A stretch of 64,000 bases of DNA from Deltaproteobacteria bacterium (GTDB lineage: Bacteria; Desulfobacterota; Desulfuromonadia; Desulfuromonadales; Geopsychrobacteraceae): NCBI GenBank assembly GCA_018399135.1, contig JAGYPB010000006.1, positions 1 through 64,000 on the forward strand. Direction: 5' to 3'. Position numbers and translations under genes: made by a program. The notes under the pieces are model-generated. The model saw only the letters and a program-made list of their open reading frames with translations, made no database searches and was not told where the DNA came from. Shown here in pieces: positions 1 through 8,450 of this stretch (positions are counted from its first letter, which is position 1; every line of letters begins with the position of its first letter).

Positions 1-824
1 ACTATGGTGCGACGATAACAGCACCGATACTTCAGGAACAGCTGGAAAAAAACTACGGTCTTTCAGAACAACAGACCTACCGCCTGTTTGATGAAGCAGT
101 GACTCAGACCAATGAAATTATAGAGTTTTTTGAGATTAAATCAGAACAGATGTTGCCTTATTCGGTTCTTTTACAACAGGCTAATGCCGAACTTTCACGC
201 CTAAACTTGAGTAAGGAACAGATGGTTCTGGAACTTAATGTTGCCAGAATAAAATCAGAACGGATGACACGTCAACTGCAGGAAAGCAACACGCGCCTTC
301 GGGAGCTGGTCTACCGAGACGGCCTCACTGGTCTATACAACCACCGTTACTTTCATGAAACACTGGATAAGGAATTGTTGCGCTCAAAGCGCTACCATTC
401 ATCCCTCTCCCTGATTCTCTTTGATATTGATCATTTCAAAAAAACCAATGATCGCTATGGCCATCCAGCCGGCGACGTTACCCTGATGAATATTGCCAAG
501 GCTGTCTGTTCTGCTGTCCGTCCTTGTGACATAGTCGCGCGCTATGGAGGAGATGAATTTGCTATCATTCTCCCAGAGACAGGTGCCGAAGGGGCACGAG
601 TCTTTGCTTCTCGATTACGCCGCTGTGTTGAAGGGATAGCTACCAACCATCTGGATCAGGTGATATACGTCACCATGAGTGCAGGCCTGACCACGACCTC
701 TCCGGAAACTCATAATATTACCAAGGACGAATTAATTCTGGCAACCGATCAAGCCCTTATGTTGTCCAAAAGCAATGGCAGAAACCAGATATCTACTTTG
801 GATATGCGTCATATTGAAAGCTAA
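1..824 (+). CDS. GGDEF diguanylate cyclase, 3' part of a longer gene
   Basis: The reading frame is open from the first bases of the window (frame beginning at base 3), so the true start lies upstream; the GTG at 99 is only an internal codon. The visible part has a helical, coiled-coil-like linker followed by a full GGDEF domain. The active-site motif GGDEF is intact, and an RxxD inhibitory site (RPCD) lies five residues before it, so the protein should make cyclic di-GMP from two GTP and be product-inhibited. The text before the linker resembles the end of an HDOD domain, and HDOD-GGDEF fusions occur in Desulfuromonadales; the HDOD part is inference because it is outside the window. Cytosolic, as no membrane segment is visible. 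It is followed by about 190 bases without a gene. Confidence 0.85.
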   Translation, partial: YGATITAPILQEQLEKNYGLSEQQTYRLFDEAVTQTNEIIEFFEIKSEQMLPYSVLLQQANAELSRLNLSKEQMVLELNVARIKSERMTRQLQESNTRLRELVYRDGLTGLYNHRYFHETLDKELLRSKRYHSSLSLILFDIDHFKKTNDRYGHPAGDVTLMNIAKAVCSAVRPCDIVARYGGDEFAIILPETGAEGARVFASRLRRCVEGIATNHLDQVIYVTMSAGLTTTSPETHNITKDELILATDQALMLSKSNGRNQISTLDMRHIES

Positions 825-855
825 TGATTTTTCATCCTTTCAATCTCTCCCTTCT

Positions 856-919
856 GTATTTATTCAGCACTGGCCATCGGATCCCATGGCCCCGCACAAG
901 GAAAGGGCTGAATCGTTAC
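856..919. repeat. Short MITE-like element (64 bp) with 13-bp terminal inverted repeats
   Basis: The left end GTATTTATTCAGC (856-868) and right end GCTGAATCGTTAC (907-919) match the terminal repeats of the longer elements elsewhere in the window (11/13 and 12/13 to GTAACTATTCAGC). The interior contains GGCCAT and ATGGCC as an internal palindrome around GGATCC. The flanking eight bases (TCCCTTCT and TTCATTTT) agree at only 5 of 8, so any target duplication has decayed. The remaining bases between the GGDEF gene and the Mla operon (825-1018) show no convincing gene. Confidence 0.55.
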
Positions 920-1018
920 TTCATTTTCACCCTTTAGCCATAACCCGCTGGATACACAACCACTAACATGGTAACTTCTTTATAATTGTGATCGAACATC
1001 CACAATATCAGGACTGCC

Positions 1019-2152
1019 ATGGCTGAGTCAGTACCCGCAAAATACACGTTTGATCCCGCTGAGAACCAGGTGTTGCTTCATCTTGTTGGCGATTGGTCTT
1101 ACTCTACCGGCATCCCTCCCATCTCTGCTCTTTTAAATGACATCAATAGCGCCAAAGTAACTGCTGTGACTTTCAACACAGAAAAGCTTCAGACCTGGGA
1201 CTCTGGTTTGATGATTTTTTTAATCGAGCTGATCGATAACTGTAAACAAAACAATATCCAGGTTGACAAAACAAACCTTCCTCAGGGAGTCAGCCGCCTG
1301 CTGAATCTGGCCTATGCTGTTCCTGAACGTAAAGGGGCACGTCGAACTGTTCTGGGGCAACCGGTTCTGACAAAAATCGGCAATGTAACTATTGAGATGC
1401 ACCGTTCATGGAACGACATGCTGAACTTTGTTGGGGATCTGTGTAAAGGGACATACAACCTGATACGTGGACGCGCACGTTTGCGCATTGCGGATCTGTT
1501 CTACCAAATCGAGGCAGCGGGACCTTCCGCGCTGATGATTATTACTCTGATCAGCACCCTGGTCGGCATGATTCTGGCCTTTGTTGGTGCTGTGCAGTTG
1601 CGCCTTTTTGGTGCAGAAATTTTTATCGCAAATCTGGTCGGATTGGGCATGGCGCGCGAAATGGGAGCGATCATGACGGCGATCATCATGGCAGGCCGCA
1701 GCGGCTCGGCTTATGCCGCGCAAATAGGTACCATGCAGGTTAATGAAGAGATCGATGCCCTCAATACCATGGGCATATCCCCCATTGAATTTCTCGTTTT
1801 ACCACGTCTGTTGGCGCTGTGTATCACCATGCCGTTGTTATGTATTTATTCTATTTTTATGGGCATATTTGGTGGTGCTGTCGTTAGTGCAGGCCTTTTT
1901 GATATCTCATTTTATCAATATTATCTGCAGATACAGGATTTCGTCGAATTGAAGCATTTTATTATCGGAATTTTAAAGGCAGCAGTTTTTGGTGTACTTG
2001 TTGCCACCGCCGGCTGTTTTCGAGGCTTGCAATGCGGACGTAGTGCCTCGGCGGTCGGTTTTGCAGCTACCAGCGCCGTGGTTACCTCCCTGGTGCTGAT
2101 TATTGTTGCTGACGCCGTGATTACTGTGATCTGTCAAGTTTTGGGGGTGTGA
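1019..2152 (+). CDS. mlaE: MlaE-type permease of an MCE lipid ABC transporter, with N-terminal STAS-like domain
   Basis: Inner-membrane permease subunit of an MCE-family ABC system that moves phospholipids between the membranes. The first ~110 residues look like a STAS-type domain (hydrophobic strands, then DSGLMIFL), fused to the usual ~260-residue MlaE/YrbE permease. The permease has about five or six hydrophobic segments and the conserved stretches GLGMAREMGA and RSGSAYAAQIGTM, followed by VNEEIDALNTMGI. In E. coli the STAS partner MlaB is a separate protein; here it appears fused to the permease, a known arrangement in other proteobacteria. It is the first gene of a four-gene operon, and its TGA overlaps the ATG of the ATPase gene. 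Confidence 0.92.
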   Translation: MAESVPAKYTFDPAENQVLLHLVGDWSYSTGIPPISALLNDINSAKVTAVTFNTEKLQTWDSGLMIFLIELIDNCKQNNIQVDKTNLPQGVSRLLNLAYAVPERKGARRTVLGQPVLTKIGNVTIEMHRSWNDMLNFVGDLCKGTYNLIRGRARLRIADLFYQIEAAGPSALMIITLISTLVGMILAFVGAVQLRLFGAEIFIANLVGLGMAREMGAIMTAIIMAGRSGSAYAAQIGTMQVNEEIDALNTMGISPIEFLVLPRLLALCITMPLLCIYSIFMGIFGGAVVSAGLFDISFYQYYLQIQDFVELKHFIIGILKAAVFGVLVATAGCFRGLQCGRSASAVGFAATSAVVTSLVLIIVADAVITVICQVLGV

Positions 2153-2901
2153 TGTCACAAGCGTTACATCTTCAGGTAAAAAACATGACCATGGCCTATG
2201 CTGATACGATTATTCAACAAAACCTTGAATTCAGCGTGAAACGGAGTGAAATCTTCATTATTATGGGAGGGAGTGGTTGCGGTAAAAGCACTCTGTTACG
2301 TCACCTGATTGGACTGATGCAACCAGCAAGCGGTGAGGTCGTGATTGATGACATTAATATCTGGGACAGCAGCGTTGAAGAACGGACACGCACGATCAGT
2401 CGCAGCGGTGTCCTTTACCAAAGCGGTGCCCTGTTCAGCTCTATGACTCTGGGAGAAAATATTGCGCTACCGCTTTCGGAATACACATCTCTGGCTTCAG
2501 CCCTGATTGAAAAAATAGTTTCCTACAAACTGTCACTCGTTGGTCTTGCCGGTTTCGAGGATTATTATCCTTCTGAAATCAGTGGTGGAATGCGCAAGCG
2601 AGCCGGACTTGCCAGAGCCATGGCCCTTGATCCGGACATTCTGTTTATTGATGAACCATCTGCCGGCCTTGACCCGATCAGTGCAAAACTTCTCGACCGT
2701 CTGATTCTGGAACTTCGGGATAGCCAGGGAACCACAATTGTGATGGTCACCCATGAGCTGGAAAGTATTTTTTCGGTCGGTGATTCATCAATTTTTCTTG
2801 ATACCGATGAAAAGACGATGATTGCATCTGGCCCGCCAAAACAACTATTAAAAGAATCTTCAGACCCTAGAGTTCTTAACTTTCTGACCCGTAGTGTCTG
2901 A
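2152..2901 (+). CDS. mlaF: MlaF-type ATPase of the MCE lipid transporter
   Basis: Cytosolic ATP-binding subunit that powers the MlaE permease. It has a complete nucleotide-binding domain: Walker A GGSGCGKST, Q-loop region LYQSGALF, signature ISGGMRKRAGLARA, Walker B ILFIDEPSAGLDP and H-loop VTHE. I chose the ATG at 2152, which overlaps the preceding TGA (TGATG) and implies translational coupling; a GTG one codon earlier is in frame. About 249 residues, normal for the family. The substrate-binding MCE gene follows after 32 bases. Confidence 0.93.
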   Translation: MSQALHLQVKNMTMAYADTIIQQNLEFSVKRSEIFIIMGGSGCGKSTLLRHLIGLMQPASGEVVIDDINIWDSSVEERTRTISRSGVLYQSGALFSSMTLGENIALPLSEYTSLASALIEKIVSYKLSLVGLAGFEDYYPSEISGGMRKRAGLARAMALDPDILFIDEPSAGLDPISAKLLDRLILELRDSQGTTIVMVTHELESIFSVGDSSIFLDTDEKTMIASGPPKQLLKESSDPRVLNFLTRSV

Positions 2902-2933
2902 TGTTATTAGTGATCCGGGTTTAGGGGAACACC

Positions 2934-4016
2934 ATGCATACAAGAAAAAAAGTTGATCCGCGCACGATTGGTATTTTTGTTATCGGGGCTATTGTCCTGA
3001 TTCTAGGGGGCTTGATTTTTTTTGGTCCCGGCGGTTTATTTACCGAAACCAAGCGTTATGTCATTTACTTTGAAGGCTCAGTTAAGGGTCTGAACGTTGG
3101 ATCACCAGTTCGTTTTCGCGGGGTAAGAATCGGTCAGGTTAAAGAGATCAGTATCAGTGTTCGACCTAGCGATCTCCAATTTCATATCCCTGTAGTCATC
3201 GAACTTGATCCCAAAAAAATCCGGGCGCAAGGGTCAGAACAGGGGCTTTTTGAAACATTAAAAACCAGTGTTCAAGCGGAAGACCCTATTTTGCCTCTGA
3301 TCACTGAGGGGTTACGGGCTCAGCTGCAACTGGACAGCCTGGTGACTGGTCAACTCTTTGTGAATCTTGACATGGTGCCTGCGTCACCGGCATCAAGGGT
3401 AGACCTGCCCAGCGAATACCCGCAGATACCGGCTATCAGTTCCGGCTTGGCAGAGCTGGCTAAAACCTTTGAAGAACTGCCCTTGCAACAACTGGTTGAT
3501 CAACTCATGAAATCTGCTGATGGTGTACAGAAGCTTTTCAACTCGTCCCACCTTCATCATGCAGTTGAACAATTTGACACAACCACCACCCTGCTCAATG
3601 AATTACTGGTCAAAATCAACACAAGTATGCCATCGCTCATGGTTAATGCTGAAGCAACATTGTCCCGTTCACAGCGAACTTTAGCTGGTATCGATTCCAA
3701 TATAGAAGCAGCGTTCCAGGACATTCAGCTGACCCTTGAATCAGCCAGATTATCACTAGCCACCATAGAACAACGGGTTGACCCCATGGCTGAAACCTTT
3801 GATCGTGGCATGGATGCCTTTACCAAGGCATCTGACAGAGTCACATCGTCCATGGTTCAGATCGAATCGTTGACCGCTGAAGACTCCCCCCTGTTGCAGC
3901 AGTTCAGCATCACTATGGAGGAGCTCAATCATACCTTACGAAGTCTGCGCACCCTCGCTGATGAAATTGAACGTAATCCGCAAATACTTTTGCGGGGCAG
4001 AACTGCGGAGAACTAA
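2934..4016 (+). CDS. mlaD: MlaD-type MCE domain protein
   Basis: Membrane-anchored periplasmic lipid-binding subunit. An N-terminal transmembrane helix (about residues 11-30) precedes one MCE domain, recognisable by GLNVGSPVRFRGVRIGQV at about residues 50-70. A long C-terminal region (about residues 170-360) is rich in helical, heptad-like sequence and probably forms the coiled-coil extension seen in longer MCE proteins. At 360 residues it is about twice the length of E. coli MlaD and closer to tunnel-forming MCE proteins. Its stop codon directly abuts the ATG of the lipoprotein gene. Confidence 0.92.
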   Translation: MHTRKKVDPRTIGIFVIGAIVLILGGLIFFGPGGLFTETKRYVIYFEGSVKGLNVGSPVRFRGVRIGQVKEISISVRPSDLQFHIPVVIELDPKKIRAQGSEQGLFETLKTSVQAEDPILPLITEGLRAQLQLDSLVTGQLFVNLDMVPASPASRVDLPSEYPQIPAISSGLAELAKTFEELPLQQLVDQLMKSADGVQKLFNSSHLHHAVEQFDTTTTLLNELLVKINTSMPSLMVNAEATLSRSQRTLAGIDSNIEAAFQDIQLTLESARLSLATIEQRVDPMAETFDRGMDAFTKASDRVTSSMVQIESLTAEDSPLLQQFSITMEELNHTLRSLRTLADEIERNPQILLRGRTAEN

Positions 4017-4598
4017 ATGAAGACATATCGCTACATGATCTTGATACTGCTGATGGTATCAACCTCGGCCTGTATTCAATTGGGAGAATCTGTTGTCCCG
4101 AGTCAGTATTTTGTGTTCAAGTCCATGTCTTATAACACTGATATTTATTCAGATAAAAGATTATCTATTGATATCGAACTTGTTGACTTTCCAGATTATT
4201 TAAAACGACCACAGGTAGTTCTACATCAGGACAACATTATTTCATTTACCGATACAAAACGCTGGGCAACACCACTGGAAGGTCAGGTTCTGTCGCTGAT
4301 CACCAGCAATCTCGAACTATTATTGCCGGAAACATCCATCAAGGTCCGCCCCTGGCAGAGCAACCAGCATGTTGATCTCAACCTGCAGATAGCGGTTAAA
4401 AAGCTTTCAGGGGTACTGGGGAAACAGAGTGACATTGATATACGCTGGAAGATTGCCGATAAACACGGTAAACAATTCCGTGGACATTTCGTCGATCGAC
4501 GATCTATCGATGAAAGTTATGAAGGACTGGTGTTGGCCTTGAATCGCGGCCTGGATGAATTGAGTAAAAAGCTGGCAAGTGCTTTTACATATGAATAG
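4017..4598 (+). CDS. ABC-type transport auxiliary lipoprotein (PqiC/DUF330-like)
   Basis: Predicted outer-membrane lipoprotein partner of the MCE system. The N-terminus is a lipoprotein signal peptide (MKTYRYMILILLMVSTSAC) with the lipobox S-A-C at about residues 17-19. The mature part, about 175 residues, has the pattern of the ABC-type transport auxiliary family: a start near YF.F, an IDIELVDFPDYLKRPQVV segment and a W-containing PLE motif (RWATPLE). It begins directly after the MCE stop codon, so it is the last gene of the operon. Probably takes part in lipid handling at the outer membrane; the exact role is inferred from context. Confidence 0.85.
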   Translation: MKTYRYMILILLMVSTSACIQLGESVVPSQYFVFKSMSYNTDIYSDKRLSIDIELVDFPDYLKRPQVVLHQDNIISFTDTKRWATPLEGQVLSLITSNLELLLPETSIKVRPWQSNQHVDLNLQIAVKKLSGVLGKQSDIDIRWKIADKHGKQFRGHFVDRRSIDESYEGLVLALNRGLDELSKKLASAFTYE

Positions 4599-4607
4599 AT
4601 TACAAAG

Positions 4608-4642
4608 CCAGCACGGTCGAACAAACATGCCGACCGCGCTGG
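4608..4642. terminator. Hairpin between convergent genes
   Basis: CCAGCACGGTCG (4608-4619) pairs with CGACCGCGCTGG (4631-4642) with one mismatch and an 11-base loop, ten bases after the end of the Mla operon. No T-run follows on either strand, so it may act as an mRNA-end stabiliser or a weak terminator rather than a classic intrinsic terminator. Confidence 0.45.
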
Positions 4643-4654
4643 TATTGACAACCA

Positions 4655-4734
4655 TGATGCTTTCGCAAGAAAGCCATTCCAGGTATGGCTAAGCAAAAAT
4701 CGACAAAAGCAAGGCGCGCGATTGTTGAGCAATG
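4655..4734 (+). repeat. Truncated copy of a second interspersed element (TGATG...TCGCAAAAA type)
   Basis: This stretch shares TGATGCTTTCGCAA, ATGGCTAAGCAAAAA and AAGGCGCG-GATTGTTGA-CAATG, in the same order and close spacing, with the reverse complement of the complete copy at 59451-59605. Homology stops just before the end of the phosphohexomutase gene (4744), so the second half has been lost. Confidence 0.7.
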
Positions 4735-4743
4735 TATCGTTGA

Positions 4744-6162
4744 TCAACGGAGAATAAATTCTTCTCCTGCGGCAATTAATTGCTGCAGCGCCTCGTCACT
4801 TGACGCTTCGGCATATAACCTGACTACCGGCTCGGTTCCTGATTTACGAAACAACATCCACGAGCCATCAGCAAACAAAAACTTATTGCCATCGATGCGA
4901 ATCACTTCGGTGATGCTTTTGCCCCCGATTTCAGCGGGTGGATTTTCCATTTTAGCCGGCAGATTGGCTTCTAATTCAGCCGACAAACGGATATTGATGC
5001 GGCGCGTATAAAAGGATCCTACCCGGGCGTAAAGATCAGCAAGTAATTCTTTGAGAGATTTTTGTTCGACCGCGACCATCTCAGCAACCAGCAGACAAGC
5101 CAGGATGCCATCTTTTTCCGGAACATGGCCACGAACCGTAAGCCCTGCGCTCTCCTCACCGCCAATCAGAATCTTTCCCGCACTGATATACTCTCCAATA
5201 AATTTAAACCCTACCGGAGTTTCCAACACTTTAACCTGATGATAAGTCGCAACCGCGTCGATCAAGTGGGACGTAGCCACGCTGCGGGCGGCGTCTCCGG
5301 TCAGGCCCTTGCGGCGAATCATATAATCAAAGAGTAACGCCAGAATATAGTTCGGCTCAATATAGGTTCCATCGCAATCAACAATACCAAAACGATCAGC
5401 ATCACCGTCGGTTGCCAGACCAAGGGTGATCTGTTTGTTATTTTTAATCAGCTCAATAAAGTCAGCTATATGTGCTTCAGCGGGTTCGGGCGGCTCACCA
5501 CCAAAATATGGGTCTAAATGGGCATTCATGGTAACTACCGACACACCTGCCTGCTCAAGAATGCTATCGAGATAACCGCGCCCGGCACCATAAAGGGGAT
5601 TAACTGCAATGCACAGACCTGAGCCGGCAATGGCATTAAAATCAATCAACTGCTTTAATGTGCCAAAGTAGGCTGGTAGTGGATCAATCTCAGTATATAG
5701 TTTCTTCTTTTGGGCCTCGTCAAGATCCATGACCGGGACAGTGTTGTTCTGAAGAGCATTTGCACGTTGTTCAATATCGCTAGTCGTTTCCGGTAGGGCC
5801 GGGCCGCCCCAGGCTGGTGAAAATTTGATGCCATTGTAGGTATAGGGATTATGACTGGCAGTAAAATTGATGGCACCTGCGGCTTTACGGCGCAGCAACT
5901 CATGGGCGATAACCGGTGTCGGGGTATCGCGCTCACACAGATACGACGGGATGCCGGTTGAGGCCATAACGCGAACTGTCTCACGGGCAAAATCTTTACC
6001 CATAAAGCGGGCGTCATAGCCGATGACGACACCCTGGTCAGCGATCCCTTCGTTATTCAAGTAGTCTGCTACTGCCCGACTGACCGCCCGCACATTGTTC
6101 ATGGTAAAGTCGTCGCACAAAATTGCCCGCCAGCCGGAAGTACCAAATTTAATCTGTGTCAT
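4744..6162 (-). CDS. Phosphoglucomutase/phosphomannomutase family protein
   Basis: Alpha-D-phosphohexomutase that interconverts hexose 1- and 6-phosphates through a phosphoserine intermediate. All four active-site loops are visible: the phosphoserine loop TASHNP (Ser about residue 103), the magnesium loop DGDADRFG, the sugar-binding loop GGEESAG and the phosphate-binding loop FRKSGTEPVVR. Length 472 is normal. Whether glucose, mannose or glucosamine phosphate is preferred cannot be read safely from the sequence; it probably supplies sugar 1-phosphates for LPS or exopolysaccharide and glycogen metabolism. A candidate sigma-70 promoter lies just upstream, so it may be transcribed separately from the cysteine-cluster gene above it. 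Confidence 0.92.
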   Translation of the reverse strand: MTQIKFGTSGWRAILCDDFTMNNVRAVSRAVADYLNNEGIADQGVVIGYDARFMGKDFARETVRVMASTGIPSYLCERDTPTPVIAHELLRRKAAGAINFTASHNPYTYNGIKFSPAWGGPALPETTSDIEQRANALQNNTVPVMDLDEAQKKKLYTEIDPLPAYFGTLKQLIDFNAIAGSGLCIAVNPLYGAGRGYLDSILEQAGVSVVTMNAHLDPYFGGEPPEPAEAHIADFIELIKNNKQITLGLATDGDADRFGIVDCDGTYIEPNYILALLFDYMIRRKGLTGDAARSVATSHLIDAVATYHQVKVLETPVGFKFIGEYISAGKILIGGEESAGLTVRGHVPEKDGILACLLVAEMVAVEQKSLKELLADLYARVGSFYTRRINIRLSAELEANLPAKMENPPAEIGGKSITEVIRIDGNKFLFADGSWMLFRKSGTEPVVRLYAEASSDEALQQLIAAGEEFILR

Positions 6163-6197
6163 TGTTGTTTATCTCCCTGGAATTTTTTTTGGATTGT

Positions 6198-6225
6198 ACT
6201 ATAACATGCCCATTTCAGATATCAA
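6198..6225 (-). promoter_or_regulatory. Candidate sigma-70 promoter of the phosphohexomutase gene
   Basis: Read on the minus strand: TTGATA, a 16-base spacer, then TATAGT, about 35 bases before the ATG at 6162. Five of six bases match the consensus in each box. An ATTGATATCTGAAAT dyad overlaps the -35 region. Confidence 0.5.
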
Positions 6226-6263
6226 TGGGATGATAAAATTGTGGTGAATTTGTCAATGAGACT

Positions 6264-6530
6264 CTAATCACCCGGATCCATCTTAAGGCGCATCACATAA
6301 GGACAATCTGCAGGCAATACCCCCGAACGAACCAGTTCGGGGGTAAGGCAGCTGCAATCAGGTTGCTTTTCCTGTCTTTGATGATACACGCGACAAAGAT
6401 GATTTTGCAGATCGAGATATTCGCATGGTGTTGTGGTATAAAAAAACTGACCCTGATATTCATATTTTTCGTAACAACAGCGGCCGCAGCATGCGCACAG
6501 TGATTCCCATGCGGCAGGAGATAGTTTCAT
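6264..6530 (-). CDS. YcgN/UPF0260-like cysteine-cluster protein
   Basis: A small protein (88 residues) with eight cysteines in the pattern CxxCGRCC...C...C...CxC...C, as in the YkgJ/YcgN zinc- or iron-binding cysteine-cluster families. The stretches WESLCACCGRCC, TPCEYLDL and QPDCSCLTPELV, and the ending LPADCPYVMRL, align with the UPF0260 (YcgN) pattern, but this version is shorter than the E. coli protein of about 150 residues. Function unknown; metal binding is inferred from the cysteines. It is divergent from the transporter at 6657. Confidence 0.75.
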   Translation of the reverse strand: MKLSPAAWESLCACCGRCCYEKYEYQGQFFYTTTPCEYLDLQNHLCRVYHQRQEKQPDCSCLTPELVRSGVLPADCPYVMRLKMDPGD

Positions 6531-6656
6531 TCCGAGATTGCCCCATCATCATTGTTAATTGACAAAATAAAAAACGCTGTTTACTGTCACGAACTAAGAA
6601 AACAAAAAGCTCGTATCATACTTTTTCAATACTCAATAACAATCCAGGAACAATGC

Positions 6657-7811
6657 ATGCGGATTATGGTTATTATTTCAGCATTGCTGATGCAGCTTTG
6701 TCTAGGGGCAACCTACTCCTGGTCTGTTTATGTTATGCATCTTCGTGAGATTCTCAGTATCAGCCAGGCACACGCACAGATCCCTTTTACCCTGTTCTAT
6801 TTTATTTTTCCGGCGACATTGATCTTTTCCGGCACCCTGCTGGAGCGCTTTGGACCACGTTTTTCAACGATTTGTGGCGGCATCCTGTTTGGTAGCGGTT
6901 GGATTATTTCATCCTTTGGGGCAAACCACTTCCTTTATACGATTATCGGCAACGGAATTATTGCTGGCATTGGTGCCGGAATAGCCTATATCGTTCCCAT
7001 TTCCACCTGTATGAAATGGTACCCCAACAATAAAGGTCTGGTTACCGGTATTGCTGTAGCCGGCTTTGGCGGTGGCGCAGCACTGGTCAGTTCAGTCGCT
7101 GGATTATTACTTGACACAGGATTCACTCCATTTAATTTATTTGGATATTTAGGTCTGGCTTTTAGTGTATTGATCCTCTTTGCTGCTATCTTTATGGTGA
7201 ATCCCCCTGACTTCGGGTACAGGGTACCAGCATCCTCACAAAAGCCCGGCTGGATATTTCGTGATCAACGATTTTTGATTCTCTATTTCTGTATGTTTGC
7301 TGGATTAGCAGCGGGATTTGCAGTCAATGCCAACATTAAAGAGTTATACCAGTCTGCGACACTGATAACCGGTGTCAGTGCCGTTTCCTTTTTTGCCCTG
7401 GCTAATGCAGCTGGTCGTGTCGTCTGGGGTGGCCTGTTTGATCGTATGGGCACAGTCCAGACAATCATCCTCAACCTGATGGCCCAGGCCGCCATCCTGT
7501 TTCTTACGCCGATCATTTTAACTTCCGGTGCCGGACTGCAGTTGTTCGCTGTCCTGACAGGTTTCAATTATGGTGGCGTCCTGGTCATCTATGCAGGATC
7601 GGTAGCAAAAATCTGGGGTGCTCAACGGGTGGCCTCCATCTATGGCTGGCTGTTTTCCGCCAATATTCCCGGCGCCGTAGCTCCGTTGGTGGCCGGTTAC
7701 TATTATGATCAAACCGGCAGCTTTACCCTGCCCCTGATTAGCATAGGTGTCCTGATCACAATTGCTGCAACCATGGTTTATTCGCTGCGACAGTTGATAA
7801 ATGGAACGTAA
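6657..7811 (+). CDS. MFS transporter of the oxalate/formate antiporter (OFA) type
   Basis: Integral membrane permease with about twelve hydrophobic segments. The start MRIMVIISALLMQLCLGATY and the following SWSVYV are typical of the OFA family, as are GIGAGIAYIVPISTCMKWYP and the NAAGRVVWGGLFDRMG loop. I chose the ATG at 6657 because AGGAA stands six bases before it and the family normally starts here; the open frame extends back to 6552 without a good ribosome-binding site. Probably exchanges small carboxylates; the substrate is unknown. The last codon and stop fall in the left tip of a MITE-like element. Confidence 0.85.
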   Translation: MRIMVIISALLMQLCLGATYSWSVYVMHLREILSISQAHAQIPFTLFYFIFPATLIFSGTLLERFGPRFSTICGGILFGSGWIISSFGANHFLYTIIGNGIIAGIGAGIAYIVPISTCMKWYPNNKGLVTGIAVAGFGGGAALVSSVAGLLLDTGFTPFNLFGYLGLAFSVLILFAAIFMVNPPDFGYRVPASSQKPGWIFRDQRFLILYFCMFAGLAAGFAVNANIKELYQSATLITGVSAVSFFALANAAGRVVWGGLFDRMGTVQTIILNLMAQAAILFLTPIILTSGAGLQLFAVLTGFNYGGVLVIYAGSVAKIWGAQRVASIYGWLFSANIPGAVAPLVAGYYYDQTGSFTLPLISIGVLITIAATMVYSLRQLINGT

Positions 7812-7955
7812 ATACCTCTGTTTTGCGCAGCATAGGGGGTCCTGTGATGAGGGTGTCTGTCGTCATGGACGGCGTCAGCAAGCACTCAGGGATGACCCAA
7901 CGGGAAACAATCGCGTCCGTTACCATAGGATCCCCTATCCGATGCTAACAGATAC
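7808..7955 (+). repeat. Long MITE-like element, diverged copy
   Basis: The interior matches the other long copies closely (GTCATGGACGGCG, GGATGACCCAACGGGAAAC, ATAGGATCCCCTATCC). The right end GATGCTAACAGATAC is recognisable but the left end (GTAAATACCTC) has drifted and no direct repeat flanks it, so this is probably an old insertion. The TAA stop of the upstream transporter (7809-7811) lies inside its first four bases. Confidence 0.75.
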
Positions 7956-8001
7956 AAAACATCGATTCTGCCAGTACTCGGTAATTTAACGATAAAAATC
8001 A

Positions 8002-8030
8002 TTGACTCAAAAAGACAAATTCGATATTAG
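8002..8030 (+). promoter_or_regulatory. Promoter of the PxxKW gene with a downstream dyad
   Basis: TTGACT (8002-8007), a 17-base spacer and TATTAG (8025-8030). A short dyad, CGTTCT-TG-AGAACG at 8035-8048, overlaps the expected transcription start and could be an operator. A strong ribosome-binding site, TAGGAGGA, precedes the gene. Confidence 0.55.
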
Positions 8031-8079
8031 TTAGCGTTCTTGAGAACGTACCAAAGAAATCTTTAGGAGGAAATACAAG

Positions 8080-8370
8080 ATGCAGTGTCAAACAGTTCTT
8101 CCCGGCACAGAGTGCAGTTTCTGGAAAAAAGCCGGTTGCACCGCAGATGGTGGTAGTTGCAAAGTGATCACTGAGCAGTGTCAAGGCTGTAACAGGGTCG
8201 TCACCGGCAGTATCGGTGAGGTCTGTTCATCCTATCCTGAGCCAGAAGCCAAGTGGGCTTCAGGATTATGCAACTTCGCTACCCATAAAAAGATTGACAT
8301 CAAATCTGCAGATGTACGTGTCAATCCGCTTAAAGCCGCCAAGCGGGCAGCAGCAGGCAAGAAAAAGTAA
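8080..8370 (+). CDS. PxxKW family cysteine-rich protein
   Basis: Small soluble protein of 96 residues. It has eight cysteines, mostly in the first 65 residues (MQCQ, ECSFW, GCTADGGSC, QCQGC, VCSSY, LCNF), and the diagnostic PEAKW (PxxKW) motif at about residues 53-57. The family is found mainly in anaerobic delta-proteobacteria and relatives; its function is not established, although metal or cluster binding is likely from the cysteines. The C-terminus is lysine/alanine rich. It has its own promoter, a strong AGGAGG site and a strong intrinsic terminator, so it is a single-gene unit probably expressed well. Confidence 0.85.
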   Translation: MQCQTVLPGTECSFWKKAGCTADGGSCKVITEQCQGCNRVVTGSIGEVCSSYPEPEAKWASGLCNFATHKKIDIKSADVRVNPLKAAKRAAAGKKK

Positions 8371-8395
8371 TTTTTTCTGGAAATATTACTATTGC

Positions 8396-8436
8396 AAAAG
8401 CACAGGCTGGGAGTTAACCAACCTGTGCTTTTTTTA
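8396..8436. terminator. Bidirectional intrinsic terminator
   Basis: The arms AAAAGCACAGG and CCTGTGCTTTT enclose a loop with a further TGG/CCA pairing, followed by a run of seven T on the plus strand and four T on the minus strand. It separates the PxxKW gene from the convergent TPR gene. Confidence 0.88.
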
Positions 8437-8450
8437 TTGGACAGCCAAAA

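Noticed and set aside
775-966. 63-codon open frame after the GGDEF gene
   Set aside because: It overlaps the end of the GGDEF gene in another frame, has no ribosome-binding site and runs through the short TIR-bounded element.
4685-5011. Open frame starting MAKQK on the plus strand
   Set aside because: The start belongs to the truncated repeat, and the remainder is antisense to the phosphohexomutase gene.
6552-6656. Longer N-terminus of the OFA-type transporter
   Set aside because: It adds 35 basic, non-membrane residues that are atypical of the family and lacks a ribosome-binding site; ATG 6657 has one.
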